Source: Xylocopa sonorina | Taxonomy: Eukaryota; Arthropoda; Insecta; Hymenoptera; Apidae | Reading direction: 5' to 3' | Length of the DNA: 64,000 nt | Assembly (NCBI RefSeq): GCF_050948175.1 | Contig: NW_027490245.1 | Coordinates: 713,680-777,679 of the forward strand | Shown here: piece after piece, positions 13,284 through 26,770 of the stretch | Layout of the letters: every line of letters starts with the position of its first letter | Numbering within the stretch: position 1 is the first letter of the stretch | Notes under the pieces: generated by a model | Told to the model about the DNA's origin: nothing | Database searches by the model: none | Seen by the model: the letters and a program-made list of their open reading frames with translations, nothing else | Translations under genes and position numbers: made by a program

Positions 13284-14916
13284 GGGATCTAATGCTTCTT
13301 AAATCGCCATATCGCTTCTCATTCCTATGTTTCATGATAATATATAATATTCACTGCGAAGTGTCATGTATACATCACATACACTTCATATGAATGTAAA
13401 TGCCACACTTCCTTGCTAGGAAATATCGTTTGCAGATGTCTACGTATCGAAGCAATAGAGTACTAATGCTTCTTAAATCGCGATATCGCGTCTCATTTCT
13501 ATGTTTCATGATAAGATATAATATTCATTGTGCAGTGTTAAGAATACCTCGTATTCACTTCAAAAGAATGTAAATGCGACACTTCCTTGCTTGGAAAAAG
13601 CGTTTGCAGATGTCTACGTATCGAAGCAATAGAATTTTAAAGCCTCTTAAATCGCCATATCGCATCTCATCTCTATGTTTCATGATAGGATATAATATTC
13701 ATTACGAAGTGCGATGTATACCTCGTATACACTTCAATTGAATGTACATGCGACAATTCCTTCCTAGGAAATAGCGTTTGCAGATGTCTACGTATCGAAG
13801 CAATAGATTTCTAAAGCTTGCTAATTCGGGATATCGCATCTCATATATATGTTTCATGATAAGATATAATATTCATTGTGCAGTGTTATGTATACCTCGT
13901 ATTCACCTCAAAAGAATGTAATTGCGACACTTCCTTGCTAGGAGGTAGCGTTTGCATATGTCTACGTATCTTAGCAATAGTGTTCTAATGCTTCTTAAAA
14001 CGCCATATCGCATTTCACTTCTATGTTTCATGATAAGATATAATATTCATTGCGAAGTGTCATGTATACCTCGTACTCACATCACAAGAATGTAAAAGCG
14101 GCACTTCCTTCCTAGGAAGTAGCGCTTGCAGGTGTCTACGTATCGTAGCAATAGAGTTCAGATGCTTCTTAAATCGCGATATCGCATCTCACTTTTATGT
14201 TACATGATAAGATATAATGTTCATTGCGAAGTGTCATGTATACCTCGTATTCACTTCAAAAGAATGTAAATGCGAATCCTCCTTGCTAGGGAATAGCGTT
14301 TGCAGATGTCCACGTATCGTAGCAATGGAGTTCTAATGCTTCTCAAAACGCGATATCGCATCTCATTTCTATGCTTCATGATAAGCTGTAATATTCAATG
14401 CTAAGTGTCATGTATACCTCGTATTCACTCCAAACGGATGTAAATGCGACACTTCCTTGCTAGGAAATAACGTTTGCAGATGTCTACGTATCATAGCAAT
14501 AGAGATCTAATGTATCTTAAAACGAGATGTCGCATCTCTTTTCTCTGTTTCATGACAAGATATAATATTCATTGCGAAGTGTCATGTATATCTCGTATTC
14601 ACTTCAGAAGAATGTAAATGCGACTATTCCTTGATAGGAAATGGCGTTTGCAGATGCCTACGTTTCGTAGCAATAGAGTTCTAATGCTTCTTAGATCGGG
14701 ATATAGAATCTCATTTCTATGTTTCGCGATAAGTTATAATACTCATTGCGAAGTGTCATGTAAACCTCGAATTCACTTCAAAAGAATGTAAATGCGACTA
14801 TTACTTGCTAGGAAATAGCGTTTGCAGATGTCTACGTATCGTAGCAATAGCGTTCTAATGCTTCTTAGATCGCGATATCGCATCTCATTTCTATGTTTCA
14901 TGATAAGATATAATAT

Positions 14917-15888
14917 TCATTGCGAAGTGTCATGTATACCTCGTATTCCTTTCGAAGGAATGTAATTGCGACACTTCCTTGCTAGGAAGTAGCGTTTGCA
15001 GATGTCTACGTGTCGAAGAAATAGAGTTCTAATGCTTCTTAAAACGCGATATCGTATCTCATTTCTATGTTTCATGATAAGATATAATAGTCTTTGCGAA
15101 GTGTCATGTATACCTCGGATTCACTAAAAATGAATGTAAATGCAACACTTCCTTGCTAAAGAATAGCGATTGCAGATGTCTCCGTATCGTAGCAATTGTG
15201 TTCTAATGCTTCTTAAAACGCGATATCGCATCTCATTTCTATGTTTCATGATAACATATAATATTCATTGTGGAGTGTTATGTATACCTCGCATACACTT
15301 TGCATGGATGTAAATGTAACACTTCCTTCCTAGGAAATAGCGTTTGCTGATAGCTACGTATCGAAGCAATATGGTTCTAATGTTTCTTAAAACGAGATGT
15401 CGCATCCCATTTCTATGTCTCATGATAAGATATAATATTCATTGCGATGTGTCATGCATGCCTCGTATTCACTTCAAAAGAATGTACATGCGACACTTCC
15501 TTGCTAGGAAGTAGCGTTTGCAGATATCTACGTATCGAAGCAATAGAGTTCTAATGCTTCATAAACGCGATATCGCATCTCATATCTATGTTTCATGATA
15601 AGATATAATATTCATTGTGAGTGTCATTTATACCTCGTATTCACTACAAATGAATTTAAATGCGACTCTTCCTTGCTAGGAAGCAGCGTTTGCAGATATC
15701 TCAAATCGAAGCAACAGAGTCGTAATGCTTCTTAAATCGCCATATCCCTTCTCATTTCTATGTTTCGTGATAATATATAATATTCACCGCGACGTGTCAT
15801 GTATACATCACATACACTTCAAATGAATGTAAATGCGACACTTCCTTGCTAGGAAGTAGCGTTTGCAGATGTCTACGTATCAAAGCAA
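14917..15888 (-). repeat. Higher-order copy A2 of a 15-monomer-spaced duplication
   Basis: Partner of 12310-13283. Beyond it, 16738-16931 matches 13959-14150 at a 16-monomer offset (2781 bp), and sequence from about 16925 matches that from about 14316 at a 15-monomer offset. The block is therefore a patchwork rather than one clean duplication. Confidence 0.8.
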
Positions 15889-17629
15889 TAGAGTTCTAAT
15901 GCTTCTCAAAAAGCGATATCGCATCTCATTCCTATGTTTCATGATAAGATATAATATTCATTGTGCAGTGATACGTACACCTCGTATTCACTTCAAAAGA
16001 AAGTAAATGCGACACTTCCTTGCTAGGAGGTAGCGTTTGCATATGTCTACGTATCGAAGCAATAGAATTCTAATGATTCTTAAATCGCCATATCGCATCT
16101 CATTTCTATGTTTCATGATAATATATAATATTCACTGCGAAGTGTCATGTATACCTTGCATACACTTCAAATGAATGTAAATGCGACACTTCCTTGCTAT
16201 GAAATGGCGTTTGCAGATGTCTACATATCGAAGCGACAGACAGCTAATGCTTCATAAATCGCCATATCGCATCTCATTTCTATGTTTCATGATAAGATAT
16301 AATATTCATTGTGCGGTGTTATGTATACCTCGTATTTATATCAGAAGAATGTAAATGCGACACTTCGTTGCTAGGAAGTAGCGTTTGCAGATGTCTACGT
16401 ATCGAAGCAATAGAGTTCTAATGATTCTTAAATCGCCATATCGCCTCTCATTTCTATGTTTCATGATAAGATATAATATTCATTGTGCAGTGTTATGTAT
16501 ATCTCGTATTCACTTCAAAAGAATGTAAAAGCGGCCCTTCCTTCCTAGGAAGTAGCGCTTGCAGATGTCTACGTATCGAAGCAATAGTGTTCTAATGCTT
16601 CTCAATACGCGATATCGCAACTCATTCCTATGTTTCATGATAAGATATAATATTCATTGCGACGTGTCATGTCTACCTCGTATTCACTTCAAACGAATGT
16701 AAATGCGAAACTGCCATGCTAGGAAATAGCGTTTGCAGATGTCTACGTATCTTAGCAATAGTGTTCTAATGCTTCTTAAAACGCCATATCGCATTTCACT
16801 TCTATGTTTCATGATAAGATATAATATTCATTGCGAAGTGTCATGTATACCTCGTACTCACATCACAAGAATGTAAAAGCGGCACTTCCTTCCTAGGAAG
16901 TAGCGCTTGCAGGTGTCTACGTATCGTAGCGATGGAGCTCTAATGCTTCTCAAAACGCGATATCGCATCTCATTTCTATGCTTCATGATAAGATATAGTA
17001 TTCATTGCTAAGACTCATGTATACCTCGTATTCACTCCAAACGAATGTAAATGCGACACTTCCTTGCTAGGAAATAGCGTATTCAGATGTCTACGTATCT
17101 TAGGAATAGTGTTCTAATGCTTCTTAAAACGCGATGTCGCAACTCACTTCTATGTTTCATGATAAGATATAATATTCATTGCGAAGTGTCACGTATATCT
17201 CGTATTCACTTCAAAAGAATGTAAATGCGACTATTACTTGGTAGGAAATAGCGTTTGCAGATGCCCACGTATCGTAGCAATAGAGTTCTAATGCTTCTTA
17301 GATCGCGATATCGCATCTCATTTATATGTTTCGTGATGAGATATAATATTCATTCCGAAGTGTCATGTATACCCCCTATTCACTTCAAACGAATGTAAAT
17401 GCGACACTTCCTTGCTGGGAAATAGCTTCTGCAGATGTCTACGCATCGAGGCAATAGAGTTCTAATGCTTCTTAAATGCGATACCGCATCTCACTTCAAT
17501 GTTTCATGATAAGATATAATATCCATTGCGAAGTGTCGTGTACACCTCGTATTCACTCCAAAAGAATGTAAATGCGACTATTGCTTGCTAGGAATTAGCG
17601 TTTGCAAATGTCTGCGTATCGTAGCAATA

Positions 17630-18215
17630 GATTTCTAATGCTTCTTAAAACGCGATATCGCATCTCATTTCTATGTTTCGTGATAAGATATAATATTCAT
17701 TGCGAAGTGTCATGTATACCTCGTACTCACTTCAAATGAATGTAAATGCGGCACATCCTTGCTGGAACTAACGTTTGCAGATGTCTACGTATCGAGGCAA
17801 TTGAGTTCCAATGCTTCTTAAAACGCGATATCGCATCTCATTTTTATGTTTCATGATAGGATATAATATTCGTTGCGAAATGTCACTTATACCCCGCATA
17901 CACTTCAAAGGTATGTAAATGTAGCACTTCCTTGCTAGGAAATGCGTTTCCTGTTGTCGACGTATCGAAGCAATGGAGGAATATTTCCGAACAAGGAAGT
18001 GTGGCATTTTCTTTCATTCGGAGTATAGACGAAGTATACATAATACTTCGCAATGAATATTATATCTTATCATGAAACATAGAAGTGAGATTCGATATCG
18101 CGTTTTAAGAAGCATTAGAACTCTATTGCTTCGACACGTAGACATCTGCAAACGCTATTTCCTAGCATGCAAGTGTCGCATGTACATTCTTTTGAAGTGA
18201 ATACGAGGTATACAT
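17630..18215. repeat. Minus-to-plus switch segment, copy 1 of a direct duplication
   Basis: About 585 bp almost identical to 23488-24073 at a constant offset of 5858 bp. It spans the orientation switch at about 17977, where a minus monomer stops just after CGTATCGAAGCAATGGA and a plus monomer begins with GGAATATTTCCGAACAAGG. No extra non-satellite sequence lies at the junction. Private variants such as CTGTTGTCGACG and TTCATTCGGAG occur in both copies. Confidence 0.9.
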
Positions 18216-19079
18216 AAAACTCCACAATGAATATTATATCTTAACATGAAACATAGGAATGAGATGCAATATGGCGATATAAGAAGCATTAGAAATCTAT
18301 TGCTTCGACACGTAGACATCTGCAAACGCTACTTCCTAGGAAGGAAGTGTCGCATTTTCATTCTTTTGAAAGTAATACGAGGTATACATGACACTTCGCA
18401 ATGAATATTATATCTTATCATGAAACATAGAAATGAGATGCGATATGGCGATGTATGAAGCATTAGATGTCCATTGCTTCGATACGTAGACATCTGCAAT
18501 CGCTATTTCCAAGCAAGGAAGTGTCGCATTTACACTCATTTGAAGTGTATGCTAGGTATACATGACACTTCACAGTGAGTATTATATATTATCATGAAAC
18601 ATAGAAATGAGAAGCGATATGGCGATTTAAGAAGCATTAGATCCCTATTGCTTCGATACGTAGACATCTGCAAACGCTACTTCCTAGCAAGGAAGTGTCG
18701 CATATACATTCTTTTGAAGTGAATACGAGGTACACATAACACTTCGCAATGAATATTATATATTATCATGAAACATAGAAATGAGAAGCGATATGGCGAT
18801 TTAAGAAGCATTAGATCCCTATTGCTTCGATAGGTAGACATCTGCAAACGCTATTTCCAAGCAAGGAAGTGTCGCATTTACATTCTTTTGTAAGGAATAC
18901 GAGGTATACATGACACTTCGCAATGAATATTATATCTTATCATGAAACGTAGATATGAGATGCGATATGACGATTTAAGAAGCACTAGAACTCTATTGCT
19001 TCGATACGTAGACATCTGCAAACGCTACTACCTACCAAGGAAGTGTCGCATTCACATTCTTTTCAAGTGAATACGAGGT

Positions 19080-19490
19080 ATACATAACACTGCACAATGA
19101 ATATTATATCTTATCATGAAACATAGAAACGAGATGCGATACGACGATTAAAGAAGCATTAGAACACTATTGCTTCGATACGTAGACATCTGCGAACGCT
19201 ACTCCCTAGGAAGGAAGTGTAGCATTTATATTCTGTTCAAGTGAATACGAGGTATACATAGCACTGCACAATGAATATTATATCTTATCATGAAACATCG
19301 AAACGAGATGCGATACGACGATTAAAGAAGCATTAGAACACTATTGCTTCGATACGTAGACATCTGCAAACGCTTTTTCTTGGCAAGGATGTGTCGCGTT
19401 TACATTCTTTTGAAGTGAATACGCGGTACACATAACACTCCACAATGAATATTATATCTTATCACGAAACATAGAAATGTGATGCGATAT
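19080..19490 (+). repeat. Higher-order copy B1 (11-monomer spacing)
   Basis: Near-identical to 20994-21404 at an offset of exactly 1914 bp (11 x 174). Both include the rare CTTTTTCTTGGCAAGGATGTG variant followed by ACGCGGTACACATAACACTCC. Confidence 0.75.
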
Positions 19491-20993
19491 CGCTATTTGA
19501 GGAGTATTAGAACACTATTTCTTCGATACGGAGACATCTGCAAACGCTATTTCCTAGCAAGGTATTGTCGCATTTACTTTCTTTTGAAGTGAATACGAGG
19601 TGTACGTATCACTGCACAATGAATATTATATCTTATCATGAAACATAGGAATGAGATGCGATATCGCTTTTTGAGAAGCATTAGAACTCTATTGCTTGTA
19701 TACGTAGACAGCTGCAAACGCTATTTCCTAGCAAGGAAGTGTCGCATTTACATTCATTTGATGTGTATGCGAGGTATACATGACACTTCGCAATGAATAT
19801 TGTATCTCATCATGAAACATAGGAATGAGATGCGATATGACGATTTAAGAAGCATTAGAACTCTATTGCTTCGATACGTAGACATCTGCAAGCGCTACTT
19901 CCTAGGAAGGAAGTGTCGCATTTCCATTCTTTTCAAGTGAATACGAGGTATACATAACACTGCACAATGAATATTATATCATATCATGAAACGTAGAAAT
20001 GAGATGCGTTATCGCGATATAAGAATTATTAGAACACTATTGCTTCGATACGTAGACATCTGCAAACGCTATTTCCTAGTAAGGAAGTGTCGCATTCACA
20101 TTCATTTGATGTGTATGCGAGGTATACATGACATTTCGCAGTGAATATTATATATTATCATGAAACATAGAAATGAGAAGCGTTATGGCGATTTAAGAAG
20201 CATTAGATCCCAATTGCTTCGATACGTAGACATCTGCAAACGCTATTTCCCAGCAAGGAAGTGTCGCAGTTACATTCATTTGAATGGAATACGAGGTATA
20301 CATGACACATCGCAATGAATATTATATCATATCATGAAACGTAGATATGAGATGCGATATGACGAACTAAGAAGAATTAGAACTCTATTGCTTCGATAAG
20401 TAGACATCTGCAAACGCTACTACCTACCAAGGTAGTGTCGCATTTACATTCTTTTCAAGTGAATACGAGGTATACATAACACTGCACAATGAATATTATA
20501 TCTTATCATGAAACATAGAAACGAGATGCGATACGACGATTTAAGAAGCATTAGAACTTTCTTTTTTCGATACTTAGATATCTGCAAACGCTATTTCCCA
20601 GCAAGGAGGTGTCGCAGTTACATTCATTTGAAAGGAATACGAGGTATATATGACACATCGCAATGAATATTATATCATATCATGAAACGTAGATATGAGG
20701 TGCGATATGACGAACTAAGAAGAATTAGAACGCTATTGCTTCGATACGTAGACATCTGCAAACGCTACTACCTACCAAGGAAGTGTCGCATTTACATTCT
20801 TTTCAAGTGAATACGGGGTATACATAACACTGCACAATGAATATTATATCTTATCATGAAACATAGAAACGAGATGCGATACGACGATTAAAGAAGCATT
20901 AGAACTCTATTGCTTCTATACGTAGACATCTGCGAACGCAACTTCCTGGGAAGGAAGTGTAGCATTTATATTCTTTTCAAGTGAATACGAGGT

Positions 20994-21404
20994 ATACATA
21001 ACACTGCACAATGAATATTATATCTTATCATGAAACATAGAAACGAGATGCGATACGACGATTAAAGAAGCATTAGAACACTATTGCTTCGATACGTAGA
21101 CATCTGCGAACGCTACTCCCTAAGAAGGAAGTGTAGCATTTATATTCTGTTCAAGTTAATACGAGGTATACATAGCACTGCACAATGAATATTATATCTT
21201 ATCATGAAACATAGAAACGAGATGCGATACGACGATTAAAGAAGCATTAGAACACTATTGCTTCGATACGTAGACATCTGCAAACGCTTTTTCTTGGCAA
21301 GGATGTGTCGCGTTTACATTCTTTTGAAGTGAATACGCGGTACACATAACACTCCACAATGAATATTATATCTTATCACGAAACATAGAAATGTGATGCG
21401 ATAT
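20994..21404 (+). repeat. Higher-order copy B2 (11-monomer spacing)
   Basis: Partner of 19080-19490. Its right end lies about 270 bp before element copy 2. Confidence 0.75.
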
Positions 21405-21810
21405 CGCTATGTGAGGAGTATTAGAACACTATTGTTTCGATACGTAGACATCTGCAGACGCTACTTCCTAGCAAGGTAGTGTCGCATTTACATTCTTTTC
21501 AAGTGAATACGAGGTATACATAACACTGCACAATGAATATTATATCTTATCATGAAGCATAGAAATCGGATGCGATATCTCGTTCTAAGAAGCACTGGAA
21601 CAGTATTGCTTCGTTACGGAGACAACTGCAAACGCTATTTCCTAGCAAGGAAGTGTCGCATTTACATTTTTTTGAAGTGTCACGTCCTGAAGTCGCGAAA
21701 GCGCTCGTCACGTGGGCACTCTTCGTAGCCGTTCCCGAAATCGACGCGAATTGCGCAGAGCTGAGTTCGACGGCGGACAAGACTCGATTAACTGGGTACA
21801 AAGACGTGCA

Positions 21811-21821
21811 ACTTACCTTTC
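21811..21821 (-). promoter_or_regulatory. Splice-donor-like site in element copy 2
   Basis: The minus strand reads GAAAG|GTAAGT, identical to copy 1 and the same 138 bp from the terminus, even though bases just upstream have changed. It is either a young copy or a retained site; two copies are too few to tell. Confidence 0.35.
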
Positions 21822-22015
21822 AATGCATCAGGCGTCGTAGCTCTCCTCATCCTCGTAACGTGGAGTGGAATCCTCCCTCGCTTATGTGTCGCGTCGCATC
21901 CCCGTTCCGTGGCGGCGAGTATGCGGATTGCCAGCGTGTAGGGGTTCCGGATGCTGGAGGAGATGCGGATGCTGATCTGTGGCCGTCGAGGTTGGCGGGC
22001 GATGTCTGAGGGTAG

Positions 22016-22030
22016 CAGGCGGTACGCCTG
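22016..22030. other. Perfect terminal hairpin in element copy 2
   Basis: CAGGCG/CGCCTG arms around GTA, the mirror of 6612-6626. Confidence 0.6.
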
Positions 22031-22038
22031 ACGTCACA

Positions 22039-23835
22039 AAATGCTACACTTTGCTAGGAAGTAGCCTTAGCAGATATCTACGAATCGAAGCTATAGATTC
22101 CTAATGCTTCTTCAAACGAGATATCGCATCTCATTTCCATCTTTCATGATAAGATATAATTTTCATTGCGAAGTGTCATGTATACCTCGAATTCATTTCA
22201 AAAGAATGTAAATGCGACACTTCCTTGCTAGGAAATAGCGCTTGCAGATGTCTACGTATCGAAATAATAGTGTTCTATTGCTCCTTAAAACGCGATATCG
22301 CATCTCATTACTCAGTTTCATGATAACATATAATATTCACTGCGAAGTGTCATGTATACCTCGTATTCTCTTCAAAAGAATGTAAATGCGGCACTTCCTT
22401 GCTAGGAAATAGCGTTTGCAGATGTCTACGTGTCGTAGCAATAGTGTTCTAAAGCTTCTTAAAACGAGATGTCGCACCTCAATTCTACGTTTCATGATAA
22501 GATATAATATCCATTGCGAATTGTCATGTATACCTCGTATTCACTTCAAAAGAATGTAAATGCGACACTTCCTTCCTAGGAAATAGCGATTGTAGATGTC
22601 TACGTATCGTAGCCATAGAGTTCTAATGCTCCATAAATCGCGATATCTTATCTCATTTCTATGTTTCGTGATAAGTTATAATACTCATTGCGAAGTGTCA
22701 TGTATACCTCGTATTCACTTCAAAAGAATGTAAATGCGACACTTCCATGCTAGGAATTAGCGTATCCATATATCTACGCATCAAAACAATAGATTTCTTG
22801 TGGTTCTTAAAACGAGATGTCTCATCACACTTCTATGTTTCATGATAAGATATAATATTCATTGCGAAGTGTCATGTATACGTCGTATTTACTTCAAAAG
22901 AATGAAAATGCGACACTTGCTTGCTAGGAAATAGTGTATCCAGATGTCTACGTATCAAAACAATTGATTTCTAGTGCTTCTTAAAATGAGATGTCGCATC
23001 ACACTTCTATGTTTCATGATAAGATATAATATTCATTGCGAAGTGTCATGTATACCTCGTATTCACTTCAAAAGAATGAAAATGCGACACTTGCTTACTA
23101 GGAAATAGCGTTTGCAGATCTCTACGTATGGAAGCAATAGGTTTCTCATGCTCCTTATAACGCGAAATCGCATCCCATTTCTATGTTTCATGATGAGATA
23201 TAATATTCATTGCGAAGTGTCATGTATACCTCGTATTCACTTCAAAAGAATGAAAATGCGACACTTGCTTGCTAGGAAATAGCGTTTGCAGACCTCTACG
23301 TATGGAAGCAATAGAGTTCTCATGCTCCTTATAACGCGAAATCGCATCCCATTTCTATGTTTCATGATAAGATATAATATTCATTGCAAAGTGTCATGAA
23401 TACCGCGTATTCGCGTCAAAAGAATGTAAATGCGACACTTCCTTGGTATTAAATAGCGTTTGCAGATGTCTACGTATCGAAGCAATAGATTTCTAATGCT
23501 TCTTAAAACGCGATATCGCATCTCATTTCTATGTTTCGTGATAAGATATAATATTCATTGCGAAGTGTCATGTATACCTCGTACTCACTTCAAGTGAATG
23601 TAAATGCGGCACATCCTTGCTGGAACTAACGTTTGCAGATGTCTACGTATCGAGGCAATTGAGTTCCAATGCTTCTTAAAACGCGATATCGCATCTCATT
23701 TTTATGTTTCATGATAGGATATAATATTCGTTGCGAAATGTCACTTATACCCCGCATACACTTCAAAGGTATGTAAATGTAGCACTTCCTTGCTAGGAAA
23801 TGCGTTTCCTGTTGTCGACGTATCGAAGCAATGGA
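22039..23835 (-). repeat. 174-bp satellite array, block 4, minus orientation (~10 monomers)
   Basis: A short minus-oriented block between element copy 2 and the second bare switch. Monomers at 22860-23330 carry a shared GAATGAAAATGCGACACTTGCTT variant in tandem, indicating local homogenisation. The last ~350 bp (from 23488) belong to the duplicated switch segment. No gene is seen. Confidence 0.97.
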
Positions 23836-24073
23836 GGAATATTTCCGAACAAGGAAGTGTGGCATTTTCTTTCATTCGGAGTATAGACGAAGTATACATA
23901 ATACTTCGCAATGAATATTATATCTTATCATGAAACATAGAAGTGAGATTCGATATCGCGTTTTAAGAAGCATTAGAACTCTATTGCTTCGACACGTAGA
24001 CATCTGCAAACGCTATTTCCTAGCATGCAAGTGTCGCATGTACATTCTTTTGAAGTGAATACGAGGTATATAT
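23488..24073. repeat. Minus-to-plus switch segment, copy 2 of a direct duplication
   Basis: Partner of 17630-18215 with the identical breakpoint at about 23835. Similarity stops near 24073, after which this copy continues with ordinary block-5 monomers. Copy 1 continues with sequence that instead matches 26476-26770. Confidence 0.9.
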
Positions 24074-26475
24074 AACACTCCACAATGAATATTATATCTT
24101 ATCACGAAACATAGAAATGAAATGCGACATCTCGTTTTAAGAAGCATTAGAACTCTACTGCTACGATACGTAGACATCTGCAAACAATATTTCCTAGCAA
24201 GGAAGTGTCGTATTGACATTCATTTGAAGTGAATACGAGGTATACATAACACTCCACAATGAATATTATATCTTATCACGAAATATAGAAATGAAATGCG
24301 ACATCTCGTTTTAAAAAGCATTAGAACACTCTTGCTACAATACGTAGACATCTGCAAACGCTATTTCCTAGCATGGAAGTGTCGCATTTACATTCCATTG
24401 AAGTGAATACGAGGTATACATGACACTTCGCTAATGAATATTATATCTTATCATGAAACATAGAAGTGTCATGCGATACCGCGTTTTAAGAAGCATTAGA
24501 ACTCTATTGCTCCGATATGTAGACATCTGCAAACAATATCTCCTAGCAAGGAAGTGTCGCATTTACATTCTCTTGAAGTGAATGCGAGGAATACATAACA
24601 CTCCAAAATGAATATTATATCTTATCATGAAATATAGAAGTGAGATGCGATATCGTGTTCTAAGAAGCATTAGAATTCTATTGCTATGGTACGTAGACAT
24701 CTGCAAATGTTATTTCCTAGCAAGGAAGTGTCGCATTTACATTCTTTTGAAGTGAATACGAGGTATACATAACACTCCACAATGAATATTATATCTTATC
24801 ACGAAACATAGAAATGAAATGCTACATCTCGTTTTAAGTAGCATTGGATCTCTATTGCTACGATACGTAGACATCTGCAAACGCTATTTCCTAGCATGGA
24901 AGTGTCGTAATTACATTCTTTTGAAGTGAATACGAGGTAAACATATCACTCCACAATGAATATTATATCTTATCATGAAACATAGAAATGAGATGCGATA
25001 TTGCGATTTAAGTAGCATTAGAACTCTATTGTTTTGATACATAGAGATCTGCAAACGCTATTTACTAGCAAGGAAGTGTCGCATTTACATTCATTTGATG
25101 TATATGCCAGATCTAAGTGACACATCGCTATCAATATTATATCTTATCGTGAAACATAGATGAGAGATGCAACATCGCGTTTTAAGAAGCATTAGAACTC
25201 CATTGCTACGATACGTAGACATCGGCAAACGCCATTTCCTAGCAAGGAAGTGTCGCATTTACATTCATTTGAAGTGTATGCGTGGTATACATATCACTTC
25301 GCAATGAATATTATATCTTATCATGAAACATAGAAATGAGACGCGATAGGGCGTTTTAAGAAGCATTAGAACTCCATTGCTTCGATACGTAGACATCTGG
25401 AAACGCTATTTCCTATCATGGAAGTGTCGCATTTACATTCTTTTGAAGTGAAGACCAGGTATACATGACACTTGGCAGTGAATATTATATCTTATCATGG
25501 AACATAGAAATGAGATGCGATATCGTGTTTTAAGAAGCATTAGAAATCTATTGCTTCGATACGTAGAGATCTGCAAACGCTATTTCCTAGCAAGGAAGAG
25601 TCACGTTTGCATTCTTTTGAAGTGAATACGAGGTATACATGACACTTCGCAATGGATATTATATCTTATCACGAACATAGAAATGAGATGGGATATCGCG
25701 ATCTAAAAAGCATTAGAACTCTATTGCTACGATACGTAGACATCTACAAACGCTAGTTCCTAGCATGGAAGTGTCGCATTTACATACTTTTGAAGTGAAT
25801 ACGAGGTATACATGACACTTCGCAATGAATATTATATCTTATCATGAAACATACATGTGAGATGCGACATCTCGTTATAAGCAGCACTAGAAATCTATTA
25901 TTTTGATACGTAGACATCTGGGTACGCTATTTCCTAGCAAGGAAGTGTCGGATTTACATTCTTTTGAAGTGAATGCGAGGTATAAATAACATTGCACAAT
26001 GAAAACTATATCTTATCATGAAACATATATATGAGATGCGATATCCCGTTTTAAGAAGCATGAGAACTATATTGCTTCGATACGTAGCCATCTGCAAGCG
26101 CTATTTCCTAGCAAGGAGGTGTTGCATTTACATTCTTTTGATTTGTAGACGAGAATACATGACACTTCCCAATGAATATTATATCTTATCCTGAAACCCA
26201 GAAGTGAGATGCGATATCGGGTATTAACAAGCATTATAACTCCATTGCTACGATACGTAGAAATTTGCAAACGCTATTTCCTCGCAAGGATGTGTCGCAC
26301 TTACATTCATTTGACGTGTAGAAGAGAATGCATGACACTTCGCAATGAATATTATATCTTATCATGAAACATAGAAATGCGATGCGATATCGTGTTTTAA
26401 GAAGCATTAGAAAACTATTGCTTCGATACGTAGACATCTGCAAACGCTATTTCCAAGCAAGGAAGTGTCGCGTTT

Positions 26476-26770
26476 ACATTCTTTTGAAGTGAATACGAGG
26501 TATACATAAAACTCCACAATGAATATTATATCTTAACATGAAACATAGGAATGAGATGCAATATGGCGATATAAGAAGCATTAGAAATCTATTGCTTCGA
26601 CACGTAGACATCTGCAAACGCTACTTCCTAGGAAGGAAGTGTCGCATTTTCATTCTTTTGAAAGTAATACGAGGTATACATGACACTTCGCAATGAATAT
26701 TATATCTTATCATGAAACATAGAAATGAGATGCGATATGGCGATGTATGAAGCATTAGATGTCCATTGCT
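26476..26770 (+). repeat. Segment shared with 18184-18478
   Basis: Identical or nearly so to 18184-18478 at an offset of 8292 bp. Shared private variants include TACATAAAACTCC, TTAACATGAAACATAGGAATG and the ATGTATGAAGCATTAGATG string. It ends exactly where the 14-monomer-spaced copy starting near 26766 begins, so 26766-26770 is a recombination joint. Confidence 0.75.

Larger units (their letters stand above)
6965..17977 (-). repeat. 174-bp satellite array, block 2, minus orientation (~63 monomers)
   Basis: The same monomer in reverse orientation (GCAGATGTCTACGTATCG landmark), starting with AAAATGTAAATGC next to the element. Monomers are moderately diverged. A ~975-bp segment is duplicated at a 15-monomer offset (12310-13283 and 14917-15888). 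A small deletion near 8060 removes the ATGTCTAC part of one monomer. The right end is the bare satellite switch at about 17977. No gene is seen. Confidence 0.97.
17978..21677 (+). repeat. 174-bp satellite array, block 3, plus orientation (~21 monomers)
   Basis: A plus-oriented array between the bare switch and element copy 2. A local subfamily carries AAACGAGATGCGATACGACG, recurring at 19141, 19315, 20881, 21055 and 21229. Segment 19080-19490 recurs at 20994-21404 (offset 1914 bp, 11 monomers). Segment 20270-20480 recurs 348 bp (2 monomers) downstream. No gene is seen. Confidence 0.97.
21678..22038 (-). mobile_element. GC-rich switch-point element, copy 2 (361 bp, reverse-oriented)
   Basis: A reverse-complement copy of 6604-6964, the same length with roughly 25-30 substitutions by eye. 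On the minus strand it runs from TGTGACGTCAGG to TCAGGACGTGACA. The hairpin (22016-22030) and donor-like GAAAGGTAAGT (21811-21821) are preserved, while an in-frame TGA replaces TGG in the reading frame just before the donor. Flanking satellite is plus on the left and minus on the right. Several hundred flanking bases also match copy 1 in inverted orientation, including the same GGAA deletion next to the element, so the pair arose by inverted duplication, not two insertions. Confidence 0.55.

Noticed and set aside
6604..22038. Element copies as independent transposon insertions with target-site duplications
   Set aside because: Flanks of the two 361-bp copies match each other in inverted orientation and show no 4-6-bp target duplication, so duplication of one locus explains them better.
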